Assembly: GCA_030268105.1 (NCBI GenBank)
Contig: BSDZ01000094.1
Location: forward strand, 1,087,001 to 1,151,000
DNA: 64,000 nt
From: Volvox africanus
Lineage: Eukaryota; Chlorophyta; Chlorophyceae; Chlamydomonadales; Volvocaceae
Direction of reading: 5' to 3'
Numbering within the stretch: position 1 is the stretch's first letter; each line of letters starts with the position of its first letter. The notes below the pieces were generated by a model. The model did no database searches and was not told the origin of the DNA. It saw only the letters and a program-made list of their open reading frames with translations. Shown one piece after another: positions 11,435 to 21,891 of this stretch. The translations under genes were made by a program, and so were the position numbers.

Positions 11435-11458
11435 ATAAATGTATACGAATACATTTAT
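11435..11458. repeat. LTR hairpin, 10-base arms with ACGA loop
   Basis: ATAAATGTAT, loop ACGA, then ATACATTTAT. In A5 the loop is GTGA and the arms stay paired. The TATAAA in the stem could also serve as a TATA box. Confidence 0.85.
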
Positions 11459-11562
11459 ATCATGCAGATTCATTCATATGAAATGCGTTCTTCACAAAAG
11501 CACTTCGCCTAGTAGGATCGCATCGACCTACGCGTCGGCGGGAAATGAACCGTAGCACAACA

Positions 11563-13890
11563 TCGTGGAACCGTGCAAGAATATCGTAGCGTAAAGCGTC
11601 ATCGTTGGGCACAACGATTTGTGTGGTCGAGCCATCCTGCCGTATCCACAAATCGTTGCGCTTCTGCAAATGTTCCACATTGTTGGGTGAAGCGAATCAT
11701 GGATCCACTTCATATGCCGCCTTGAGTCGCTGCGCAAGGTCCGCTGCTATCGGTACCTCCTGGCTGCGCGAGCCAGTGACTGGTGCTGCCAAAATAGCAG
11801 CATGCAATGAGGGATGTCGACTGAGGGCGTCAGCAATATTAATCCTGCCGGCGATATACTCCCACGTGCAGTCGAAACGAGATAGATACTCCATCCATCG
11901 AGCTTGTCGTCGGTTAAGCGTAGGGACACTCTGCAAAAATGTCAGCGGTTATGATCGGTCTTCAGTGTAGAAGGGCGGCCCTCGAGGTTACAGCGTCATT
12001 CCTTCAAAGCATGTAGAGCTGCCAACAGCTCCTGCTCTCCAGTTGTATATCGGGCCTCCGCACCCGAAAACTTCTTACTCGTGAAGGCGATCGGTCGTCC
12101 TTCCTGTAACAATACAGCGCTGCTTCCATGCAAGGAAGCATCCGATACAACTTCAACACGGAATGGCAACGAGTAGTCAGGAAAAGAGAGGGTAACGTCG
12201 TCGGCGAGGATTCGTTTGAGCTGTTCGAATGCCCGCTGACACACGGGTGTCCAGGCTTCAAGAGAAACGAAACCTCCTTTCTTCATCAAATTCGTAAGAG
12301 GGGCCGCAATAATGGAGTAATTCTTAATAAACTTACGGAAGTAGTTAGTCAAACCCAAGAACTAGCGTAGTTCGGTGAGGTTCTGAGGCGCGGGCCATTC
12401 ACGAACCACAGCTACCTTCCATGGGTCCATCCTGACCCCAGTGGCCGACACGATGTGGCCCAAATACTCCACTTGCGGCTGCACCCAAAAATACTTGGCG
12501 CATTTAGCAAACAGTTGCTCCCGCTTCATCACCTCAAGCACGAGCTTGAGATGCTTCAGGTGCTCCTCGCGCGTCTTGGAATAAATTAAAATATCATCCA
12601 AGTAACAAACGATGAACCTGTCGATATACGGTCTGAACATGCGATCCATCACTGCTTGAAATGTGGCGGGCGCATTAGTAAGTCCAACTGACAAGACCGT
12701 GTACTCGAAGTGACCAAAGGGAGTCTGGAAAGCGGTTTTCGGACTATCAGAGGCAACGATGCGTATCTGATTATACCCTTGTTGAAGGTCAATCGAGGAA
12801 AAAGAAGCTGAGCCTTTCAGCTTATCGAACAGGTCATCGTCGCGCAGCAAAGGGTAGCGATTTTCAATCGTAGTGGCAATTAAGCCCCTTCAATCAATGC
12901 ACATACGCAACGTCTCATCCTTCTCACCGACAAACAATATCAGTGCAGAATATGGCGATGTGCTGGGCCGAACCATACCCTTTGCGAGCAGATCCCTCAC
13001 TCGCCGCTTCATCCGCTCTACGGTAGCGATGTTACCCTGTACATAGGTTATGAAACGGGTTGTGCTCGGACACAAAAGGGATCTTAAGTCAGCAGGGAGC
13101 ATAGGTGGGAGCCCCAGGATGACATATGCATCAGTTTAATTTGGTATTAGGGGGCTGCGACCTCAGAATCTTCGCAAGAGACTGCGCGGTGGTAGCAATC
13201 GATTGCACCCAAGGCCTCACAAGCAATTCATGGATGTTTTTCCTTATCATTGATAAGATTATATTACACCCTCCAAGCTTGGGTTCCTTATTTCGGCGGA
13301 CGAACGCCGAAATTAACCATAGGCTCCGCAACAGTTCCGCCCTCCTCTGGTGTGACATTTTGGTACGACAGACAAGGTACCTTAGGCGATAGGTTCCCTA
13401 TTGCACAACGGCCAATTGTGCTGGACTCCATATCGGTGCGCGCGCGGTACTGTCGTTATGTCACGGCACCCAATGTTTATATAGTGCTGTCTCCGAGAGA
13501 CTTCGTTGCACCCATTGGGCCCTAACACACAGAGGGTCCTTCGACGACTAAAGGGGATTCTGCCCACGATGGGATGCTTACTCTCATTAGCGAGAGTAAC
13601 CTGACGCAATCAGACGACTGTGGGATCGACCCCAACACATTCACCTCCTTTGCTGAGATGAAGTCGTCACTGGCATCCTCAAATGCCTTCATCATTCGAC
13701 CAGCGAGGCCGACTTCAATAACGGAAACACAATAACCTGTCAGAGTCGACTCCACAGAGAACAAAAGTGATTCCAGAGCGGGCTCAAAATTAACAAAACC
13801 CGCTACGGGAGCTCCATACCAGACATCAAAGGCATAGGACAACTCCGGCATCAGAACTGCGGATCCCGCCACATTCACATCATCAATCAA
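11563..13890 (-). pseudogene. pol: Family B pol remnant (copy 1): protease, RT, RNase H, integrase start
   Basis: From right to left: a protease remnant where the active-site DTG is deleted (KAFEDASDDF in place of [12 protein letters not shown]), RT fingers with a stop, RT palm with an intact [10 protein letters not shown] box (12362-12850), RT thumb after a TAG at about 12362, RNase H with a frameshift near 11950, and the first integrase residues ending at ARFH. The loss of the protease aspartate region and several stops make it a non-coding relic, yet the decay is identical in copy 2. Confidence 0.85.
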
Positions 13891-14605
13891 TGCAGTGCCT
13901 GACTTGAATCAGAGGACACGTTGGCTACTGTTTAACAAAGCGGTAGCCCTACGCTGGCTATGAAATGGTAGCAACAAACATGCGGGAGTGTCTGGACATT
14001 GATGTCTGCATCTCCTGTACCTGACCAGCTGTTCGAACGGCTCACTTGGAAATGAGGGGATGAACAAACGATACATTCTCAAGGATTAAAAGCAACGATG
14101 CTTCACAGTTGGACATACGAATGACCACCGACCATGCATTTGTTCAGCTGTCCCGGATGGAGTCAACTCCGCATCAATCCAGGCATCCCCCTACTTTGAC
14201 CGTGGGGCCAAAGGCGGCAACAATGGCAATCCAACATGAGATAACCCACCGCACATCTCCAACAGAGAGTGATCTCCTTCCGACGCACAAGCTTGGATTG
14301 TGTACACTCCCCTTTTGTCAGTCATGAGTCCTGCGCTTGCATGGCAGTCACATGAGGCACGAATCTCAAAGCATTCTGTCTAGCTGAAATACGCATCTCA
14401 GCTCTTAGGACAATTGGCATCACAAGAGCCTCAAAATGTAATTATTAGGCAGTTACAGTTTCATTCGGAAACATGAAAAATAATCCAAAGCCTCAATATC
14501 ACGTGACTGAGCTTCTGGATTAAAGCGCGCAAGCAGGGTGACAGTCAACTCATCAAAACGTGAAGTTTTCCCGTGCAGTGATCCATTGATCATACCATGT
14601 CTTTG
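13891..14605 (-). pseudogene. Eroded gag-pol boundary of family B copy 1
   Basis: No frame over about 70 residues survives. Short stretches align with family A DNA around the end of gag and the start of pol (for example the CATTGATGTCTGCATCTCCTG run near 14000), so this is the decayed middle of the element and not a separate gene. Confidence 0.6.
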
Positions 14606-15037
14606 CTATAACCTCGAGGTTATTCCAACAAAGAGACACCTCACCTCATCACGTTCACCGCCACGGACCAACTGCAGGTACTTCCAAATGTCACGTAGAT
14701 AGGAACGAGTTGCATTCACATTGTCACGTTCAACATTCATATCATGTAAGATAAATAATTTCAGTGCCAGGATAGTAAACCACTTCACCTCATTACCGTC
14801 GGCGCGGCCTTGCATTTGAGGCGACAGCAAACCCCGTTGATCGTCGGTTCCATCTGTAACCGTCATGGCTGCCAAGTGTGGCGTAGTAAGATGGATAGGG
14901 GCCTGAAACACAAGAGGATCTTGCGCAGAAATTGTGTCAAAAGTCTCAGGATCCCTATCAAACGTTCTAGGAACGGTACCCAGCTTAGGTTGACATGTCA
15001 AGCCTACAAACGACGGGTCGTCACGTCCCGCCATCAT
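14606..15037 (-). pseudogene. gag: Family B Gag N-terminal remnant (copy 1)
   Basis: A 143-residue frame beginning MMAGRDDPSFVGL. It parallels family A Gag (MSAEHDDTPHTSL) and keeps the segment TRSYLRDIWKYLQLVRGGERDEVRCLFVG, close to TRAYVRDAKLYLQAVHGGDNDGIKCLFVG in A, before the frame breaks. The rest of Gag and the zinc knuckle are not recoverable as a frame. Positions 15038-15521 hold the untranslated leader and a primer-binding site, TGGTATCGACACAGG, next to the LTR. Confidence 0.75.
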
Positions 15038-15521
15038 GGAACACTGTCCAATATATTCAAATTGTGTGACAACAAACGATGCACATCATTCTAAAGCAAG
15101 TGTGCAAGCGATTCACACGAATCTAGCACAAGAGTACAAGCAATTCGGTCAGCGCACCGACAATACTCTTGCAGACTTCAAGTAGATATGGCAGATAAGT
15201 ACTCAGTTCATCCCTGTAGTCCGTGCAATCAAAGCCTCCAGCTGATTAGAACGCAAGTTGTAACCAGGAGGGACCGCAAGTGATGCCGGACCACTAGTTT
15301 TATCTGCAACTCAGAGCGAAAGCTCACACCACAATTGCAGTAAACTATAAAGGGACAAAAGCAATCAGAATTCGGAAGCAACGGCGTCTAACACAACGCA
15401 GTCAAGTCCTTCGGCAATCGTAGGCTACGTCGTCCATCGTCGACACTCACCATAGCGAGAACTTACTTCCGATCAAACACCATGAGACAGTCAGGCAACG
15501 AACCTGTGTCGATACCAAATT

Positions 15522-16336
15522 TGTTGTATCCTTCCTTCTTCGATTATGCACTGATTCTGCACGTCTGAGTATCAGCTTCACGTGCATGGTGCTTACGAAC
15601 AGCAAGACACTTCAGTGCGAGCAAAGTGACAGCGGAAGACTCAACAACAAGGAAAGATTCAACTTACAGTAGTCTTCGATTACAGATTGGTAGTCGGCCG
15701 TCAGACCCCGTGGGCAATGTTCATCATCCGGCTGAAGATGCTATGCTGGAATAGCTCAGGCCGAATATAAATGCATAAAACGTATATATCAGAATCAGAC
15801 CGAGTAAAGTACACGAGTACTTGACCCCAAATAGCGTCAAGCCGACTTCGGTCTCTAGGCGGCCGTCCTCGCACCTATCACGTCGCGATATCGGGATGCA
15901 GTACAGGTCTCACTGGATTACGATCTCAAGTGTGAGTACCTTGACAACACTGCTCTAAATATCGTATCATCCGTGATATTATTGGATGCAACGCATGCAA
16001 TATGCAAGGGTCCGAATATCAATATTCGGTTGCCGACCCAACCATCGCGATCGTCGCCTTCTCACATACGCGTATGGTTTATGACACAGATGAGGTAATA
16101 ATATTCAAAGCATTATTACGCGGAATATTATACCAACGGATAGATCGCGCATTAATTATCAGCATCGAGTCAAACATGTTGACCGACAGCACGATGTCAT
16201 GAATGATTATGCGACATGCCTGATTAGCCAGATATACACAAATATATCATGCTAATATACTTGTATTATGCTGCATGATATTGGAATGCATCACGACCTT
16301 TATGAATGTAAATGGTGATCGAACCCACGTACAACA
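15522..16336 (-). mobile_element. Family B LTR (815 bp), shared edge of the tandem copies
   Basis: Intact TGTTGT and ACAACA ends. It is the 5' LTR of copy 1. On the right it touches integrase of copy 2 after the residues DAAQQRTT, with no polypurine tract or chromodomain between. Confidence 0.85.
16012..16029. repeat. Family B LTR hairpin, CCGAATA arms
   Basis: CCGAATA TCAA TATTCGG. It occupies the same place, next to CTTTGCAT or CCTTGCAT, as the CCGGATA hairpin in family A LTRs. Confidence 0.85.
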
Positions 16337-19300
16337 CGTCGTCCGTTGTTGTGCTGCGTCCAGGCATGCCTTCACATCTGTCATGCGGGATAGGAACGAC
16401 TTGGCAAAGGTTTTAGCCGCAGGGATATTTATCTCCAACTCTCGCCACACGGGTAGCGCAGGATGGAATCCGTAATTCAGAAAGAAAGGGCTTTGACCTG
16501 TGGAGCGGTTAACAACGTTGTTAAGCGCGAGTTCTGCCGAAGTCAGAAACATATCCCAAACAGAGGGTGTGCGTCCCGCGAAATTCCTCAACATGTCGCC
16601 CAGTGTGCGATTTGTGCGTTCGGTTTGCCCATCGGATTGTGGATGATATGCTGTGCTCAAATGAACGCGCATACCGATAAGTTGACATGGCGCTTCCCAA
16701 AACTTAGACGTGAATTGCCCGCCGCGATCGGATATCACATTTTTAGGAACGCCATGCAATCGAACCACATTATCGAAAAATAATCGTGCTGTTTGTTCAG
16801 CGGTGCAAGACGAGGTACAGGGGGCTAAATGGACCATCTTGGTCAAACGATCGACCATTACGAACACCGAGTTGTATCCCCCTTCAGTTTTGGGCAGCGC
16901 GACTACGAAGTCCATAGAGACACTTTCCCAAGGGGCATCAGGTATAGGTAAAGGTTGCAATAAGCCCTGGCCCTTACCGGATAGTGCTTTATTGCGCTGA
17001 CATAAACTGCACCTTTGCACGAAATTTTCCGCATCCTTCACCATGCGCGGCCACCAGAATGAGCGTCGTACAAGCTCTGCCAATCGCGTGCTTCCAGGAT
17101 GTCCTGCTAACGGGTCCTCGTGGAACCGTGCAAGAATATCGTAGCGTAAAGCGTCATCGTTGGGCACAACGATTTGTGTGGTCAAGCCATCCTGCCGTAT
17201 CCACAAATCGTTGCGCTTCTGCAAATGTTCCACATTGTTGGGTGAAGCGAACCATGGATCCACTTCATATGCCGCCTTGAGTCGCTGCGCAAGGTCCGCT
17301 GCTATCGGTACCTCCTGGCTGCGCGAGCCAGTGACTGGTGCTGCCAAAATAGCAGCATGCAATGATGGATGTCGACTGAGGGCGTCAGCAATATTAATCC
17401 TGCCAGCGATATACTCCCGTGTGCAGTCGAAACAAGATAGATACTCCATCCATCGAGCTTGTCGTCGGTTAAGCGTAGGGACACTCTGCAAAAATGTCAG
17501 CGGTTATGATCGGTCTTCAGTGTAAAAGGGCGGCCCTCGAGGTAACAGCGTCATTCCTTCAACGCATGTAGAGCTGCCAACAGCTCCTGCTCTACAGTTG
17601 TATATCGGGTCTCCGCACCCGAAAACTTCTTACTCGTGAAGGCGATCGGTCGTCCTTCCTGTAACAATACAGCGCCGCTTCCATGCAAGGAAGCATCCGA
17701 TACAACTTCAACACGGAAAGGCAACGAGTAGTCAGGAAAAGAGAGGGTAACGTCGTCGGCGACGATTCGTTTGAGCTGTTCGAATGCCCGCTGACACACG
17801 GGTGTCCAGGCTTCAAGAGAAACGAAACCTCCTTTCTTCATCAAATTCGTAAGAGGGGCCGCAATAATGGAGTAATTCTTAATAAACTTACGGAAGTAGT
17901 TAGTCAAACCCAAGAACTAGCGTAGTTCGGTGAGGTTCTGAGGCGCGGGCCATTCACGAACCACAGCTACCTTCCATGGGTCCATCCTGACCCCAGTGGC
18001 CGACACGATGTGGCCCAAATACTCCACTTGCGGCTGCACCCAAAAATACTTGGCGCATTTAGCAAACAGTTGCTCCCGCTTCATCACCTCAAGCACGAGC
18101 TTGAGATGCTTCAGGTGCTCCTCGCGCGTCTTGGAATAAATTAAAATATCATCCAAGTAACAAACGATGAACCTGTCGATATACGGTCTGAACATGCGAT
18201 CCATCACTGCTTGAAATGTGGCGGGCGCATTAGTAAGTCCAACTGACAAGACCGTGTACTCGAAGTGACCAAAGGGAGTCTGGAAAGCGGTTTTCGGACT
18301 ATCAGAGGCAACGATGCGTATCTGATTATACCCTTGTTGAAGGTCAATCGAGGAAAAAGAAGCTGAGCCTTTCAGCTTATCGAACAGGTCATCGTCGCGC
18401 AGCAAAGGGTAGCGTTTTTCAATCGTAGTCGCATTCAAGCCCCTTCAATCAATGCACATATGCAACGTCTCATCCTTCTCACCGACAAACAATATCAGTG
18501 CAGAATATGGCGATGTGCTGGGCCGAACCATACCCTTTGCGAGCAGATCCCCCACTTGCCGCTTCATCCGCTCTATGGTAGCGATGTTACCCTGTACATA
18601 GGTTATGAAACGGGTTGTGCTCGGACACAAAAGGGATCTTAAGTCAGCAGGGAACATAGGTGGGAGCCCCAGGATGACATATGCATCAGTTTAATTTGGC
18701 ATTAGGGGGCTGCGACCTCAGAATCTTCGCAAGAGACTGTGCGGTGGTAGCAATCGATTGCACCCAAGGCCTCACAAGCAATTCATGGATGTTTTTCCTT
18801 ATCATTGATAAGATTATATTACATCCTCCAAGCTTGGGTTCCTTATTTCGGCGGACGAACGCCGAAATTAACCATAGGCTCCGCAACAGTTCCGCCCTCC
18901 TCTGGTGTGACATTTTGGTACGACAGACAAGGTACCTTAGGCGATAGGTTCCCTATTGCACAACGGCCAATTGTGCTGGACTCCATATCGGTGCGCGCGC
19001 GGTACTGTCGTTATGTCACGGCACCCAATGTTTATATAGTGCTGTCTCCGAGAGACTTCGTTGCACCCATTGGGCCCTAACACACAGAGGGTCCTTCGAC
19101 GACTAAAGGGGATTCTGCCCACGATGGGATGCTTACTCTCATTAGCGAGAGTAACCTGACGCAATCAGACGACTGTGGGATCGACCCCAACACATTCACC
19201 TCCTTTGCTGAGATGAAGTCGTCACTGGCATCCTCAAATGCCTTCATCATTCGACCAGCGAGGCCGACTTCAATAACGGAAACACAATAACCTGTCAGAG

Positions 19301-19445
19301 TCGACTCCACAGAGAACAAAAGTGATTCCAGAGCGGGCTCAAAATTAACAAAACCCGCTACGGGAGCTCCATACCAGACATCAAAGGCATAGGACAACTC
19401 CGGCATCAGAACTGCGGATCCCGCCACATTCACATCATCAATCAA
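16337..19445 (-). pseudogene. pol: Family B pol remnant (copy 2)
   Basis: The stretch 16337-17491 is a long open piece holding the RNase H end, the integrase zinc finger ([17 protein letters not shown]) and most of the catalytic core ([29 protein letters not shown]), ending at DAAQQRTT where the LTR of copy 1 cuts in, so GPY/F region and chromodomain are absent. Further right come RNase H with a frameshift near 17510, the RT thumb with a TAG at about 17917, an intact RT palm with CYLDD (17917-18438), RT fingers with a stop, and the protease lacking its DTG (19077-19445). It shares these lesions with copy 1. Confidence 0.85.
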
Positions 19446-20160
19446 TGCAGTGCCTGACTTGAATCAGAGGACACGTTGGCTACTGTTTAACAAAGCGGTA
19501 GCCCTACGCTGGCTATGAAATGGTAGCAACAAACATGCGGGAGTGTCTGGACATTGATGTCTGCATCTCCTGTACCTGACCAGCTGTTCGAACGGCTCAC
19601 TTGGAAATGAGGGGATGAACAAACGATACATTCTCAAGGATTAAAAGCAACGATGCTTCACAGTTGGACATACGAATGACCACCGACCATGCATTTGTTC
19701 AGCTGTCCCGGATGGAGTCAACTCCGCATCAATCCAGGCATCCCCCTACTTTGACCGTGGGGCCAAAGGCGGCAACAATGGCAATCCAACATGAGATAAC
19801 CCACCGCACATCTCCAACAGAGAGTGATCTCCTTCCGACGCACAAGCTTGGATTGTGTACACTCCCCTTTTGTCAGTCATGAGTCCTGCGCTTGCATGGC
19901 AGTCACATGAGGCACGAATCTCAAAGCATTCTGTCTAGCTGAAATACGCATCTCAGCTCTTAGGACAATTGGCATCACAAGAGCCTCAAAATGTAATTAT
20001 TAGGCAGTTACAGTTTCATTCGGAAACATGAAAAATAATCCAAAGCCTCAATATCACGTGACTGAGCTTCTGGATTAAAGCGCGCAAGCAGGGTGACAGT
20101 CAACTCATCAAAACGTGAAGTTTTCCCGTGCAGTGATCCATTGATCATACCATGTCTTTG
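19446..20160 (-). pseudogene. Eroded gag-pol boundary of family B copy 2
   Basis: Same content as 13891-14605, with no usable frame. It is counted as the decayed centre of the element. Confidence 0.6.
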
Positions 20161-20592
20161 CTATAACCTCGAGGTTATTCCAACAAAGAGACACCTCACC
20201 TCATCACGTTCACCGCCACGGACCAACTGCAGGTACTTCCAAATGTCACGTAGATAGGAACGAGTTGCATTCACATTGTCACGTTCAACATTCATATCAT
20301 GTAAGATAAATAATTTCAGTGCCAGGATAGTAAACCACTTCACCTCATTACCGTCGGCGCGGCCTTGCATTTGAGGCGACAGCAAACCCCGTTGATCGTC
20401 GGTTCCATCTGTAACCGTCATGGCTGCCAAGTGTGGCGTAGTAAGATGGATAGGGGCCTGAAACACAAGAGGATCTTGCGCAGAAATTGTGTCAAAAGTC
20501 TCAGGATCCCTATCAAACGTTCTAGGAACGGTACCCAGCTTAGGTTGACATGTCAAGCCTACAAACGACGGGTCGTCACGTCCCGCCATCAT
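20161..20592 (-). pseudogene. gag: Family B Gag N-terminal remnant (copy 2)
   Basis: Identical in visible residues to the 143-residue remnant of copy 1, with the same break after CLFVGITSRL. The leader and primer-binding site lie at 20593-21076. Confidence 0.75.
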
Positions 20593-21076
20593 GGAACACT
20601 GTCCAATATATTCAAATTGTGTGACAACAAACGATGCACATCATTCTAAAGCAAGTGTGCAAGCGATTCACACGAATCTAGCACAAGAGTACAAGCAATT
20701 CGGTCAGCGCACCGACAATACTCTTGCAGACTTCAAGTAGATATGGCAGATAAGTACTCAGTTCATCCCTGTAGTCCGTGCGATCAAAGCCTCCAGCTGA
20801 TTAGAACGCAAGTTGTAACCAGGAGGGACCGCAAGTGATGCCGGACCACTAGTTTTATCTGCAACTCAGACCGAAAGCTCACACCACAATTGCAGTAAAC
20901 TATAAAGGGACAAAAGCAATCAGAATTCGGAAGCAACGGCGTCTAACACAACGCAGTCAAGTCCTTCGGCAATCGTAGGCTACGTCGTCCATCGTCGACA
21001 CTCACCATAGCGAGAACTTACTTCCGATCAAACACCATGAGACAGTCAGGCAACGAACCTGTGTCGATACCAAATT

Positions 21077-21891
21077 TGTTGTATCCTTCCTTCTTCGATT
21101 ATGCACTGATTCTGCACGTCTGAGTATCAGCTTCACGTGCATGGTGCTTACGAACAGCAAGACACTTCAGTGCGAGCAAAGTGACAGCGGAAGACTCAAC
21201 AACAAGGAAAGATTCAACTTACAATAGTCTTCGATTACAGATTGGTAGTCGGCCGTCAGACCCCGTGGGCAATGTTCATCATCCGGCTGAAGATGCTATG
21301 CTGGAATAGCTCAGGCCGAATATAAATGCATAAAACGTATATATCAGAATCAGACCGAGTAAAGTACACGAGTACTTGACCCCAAATAGCGTCATGCCGA
21401 CTTCGGTCTCTAGGCGGCCGTCCTCGCACCTATCACGTCGCGATATCGGGATGCAGTACAGGTTCTCACTGGATTACGATCTCAAGTGTGAGTACCTTGA
21501 CAACACTGCTCTAAATATCGTATCATCCGTGATATTATTAAATGCAACGCATGCAATATGCAAGGGTCCGAATATCAATATTCGGTTGCCGACCCAACCA
21601 TCGCGATCGTCGCCTTCTCGCATACGCGTATGGTTTGTGACGTAAATTGGGTAATAACATTTAAAGTATTATTACGCGATATAATATGCCAATGGATAGA
21701 TCGCGCATTAATTATCAGCTTCGAGTCAAACATGTTGACCGACAGCGTGATGTCGTGGATGATAATGCGACATGCCTGATTAGCTAGATATACTCGAATA
21801 TATCATGCTAATATACTTGTATTATGCTGCATGATATTGGAATGCATTGCGGCCTTCATGAATGTAAACGGTGATCGAATCCGCATACAAC
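21077..21891 (-). mobile_element. Family B LTR lacking its terminal base, fused to A2 integrase
   Basis: Same LTR as 15522-16336 with one extra base inside. The outer end reads TACAAC and then GGTTTGCTCAGCC of the A2 integrase, so the final A of ACAACA is missing or shared. That is unlike a clean integration edge. Confidence 0.8.

Larger units (their letters stand above)
4054..11562 (-). mobile_element. Family A Ty3/gypsy chromovirus element A1, full length, pol broken
   Basis: In its own direction it reads 5' LTR 10739-11562, primer-binding site, gag 9036-10271, UAG, pol to 4975, polypurine tract, 3' LTR 4054-4915. No 5-bp target duplication is seen: the left flank is GAACA and the right flank is TCGTG. 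Its edges have therefore been rearranged, or it arose by recombination between LTRs. The left neighbour is an opposite LTR of the same family, the right neighbour is a family B element. Confidence 0.9.
10739..11562 (-). mobile_element. A1 5' LTR (824 bp)
   Basis: Perfect terminal inverted bases TGTTGT and ACAACA. Same length as the A2 and A3 LTRs. It contains a chain of hairpins, listed separately. Confidence 0.9.
11563..16336 (-). repeat. Decayed family B element, tandem copy 1 (5555-bp spacing)
   Basis: It matches 17118-21891 almost base for base, including dead reading frames. Its 3' part is cut by the A1 5' LTR at 11562/11563 inside integrase. On the right it ends exactly at the LTR terminus and is fused to the integrase of copy 2. 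Confidence 0.9.
17118..21891 (-). repeat. Decayed family B element, tandem copy 2, part matching copy 1
   Basis: Only scattered base changes and a few one-base indels separate it from 11563-16336. It differs in having 781 more bases of integrase on its left. Confidence 0.9.
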
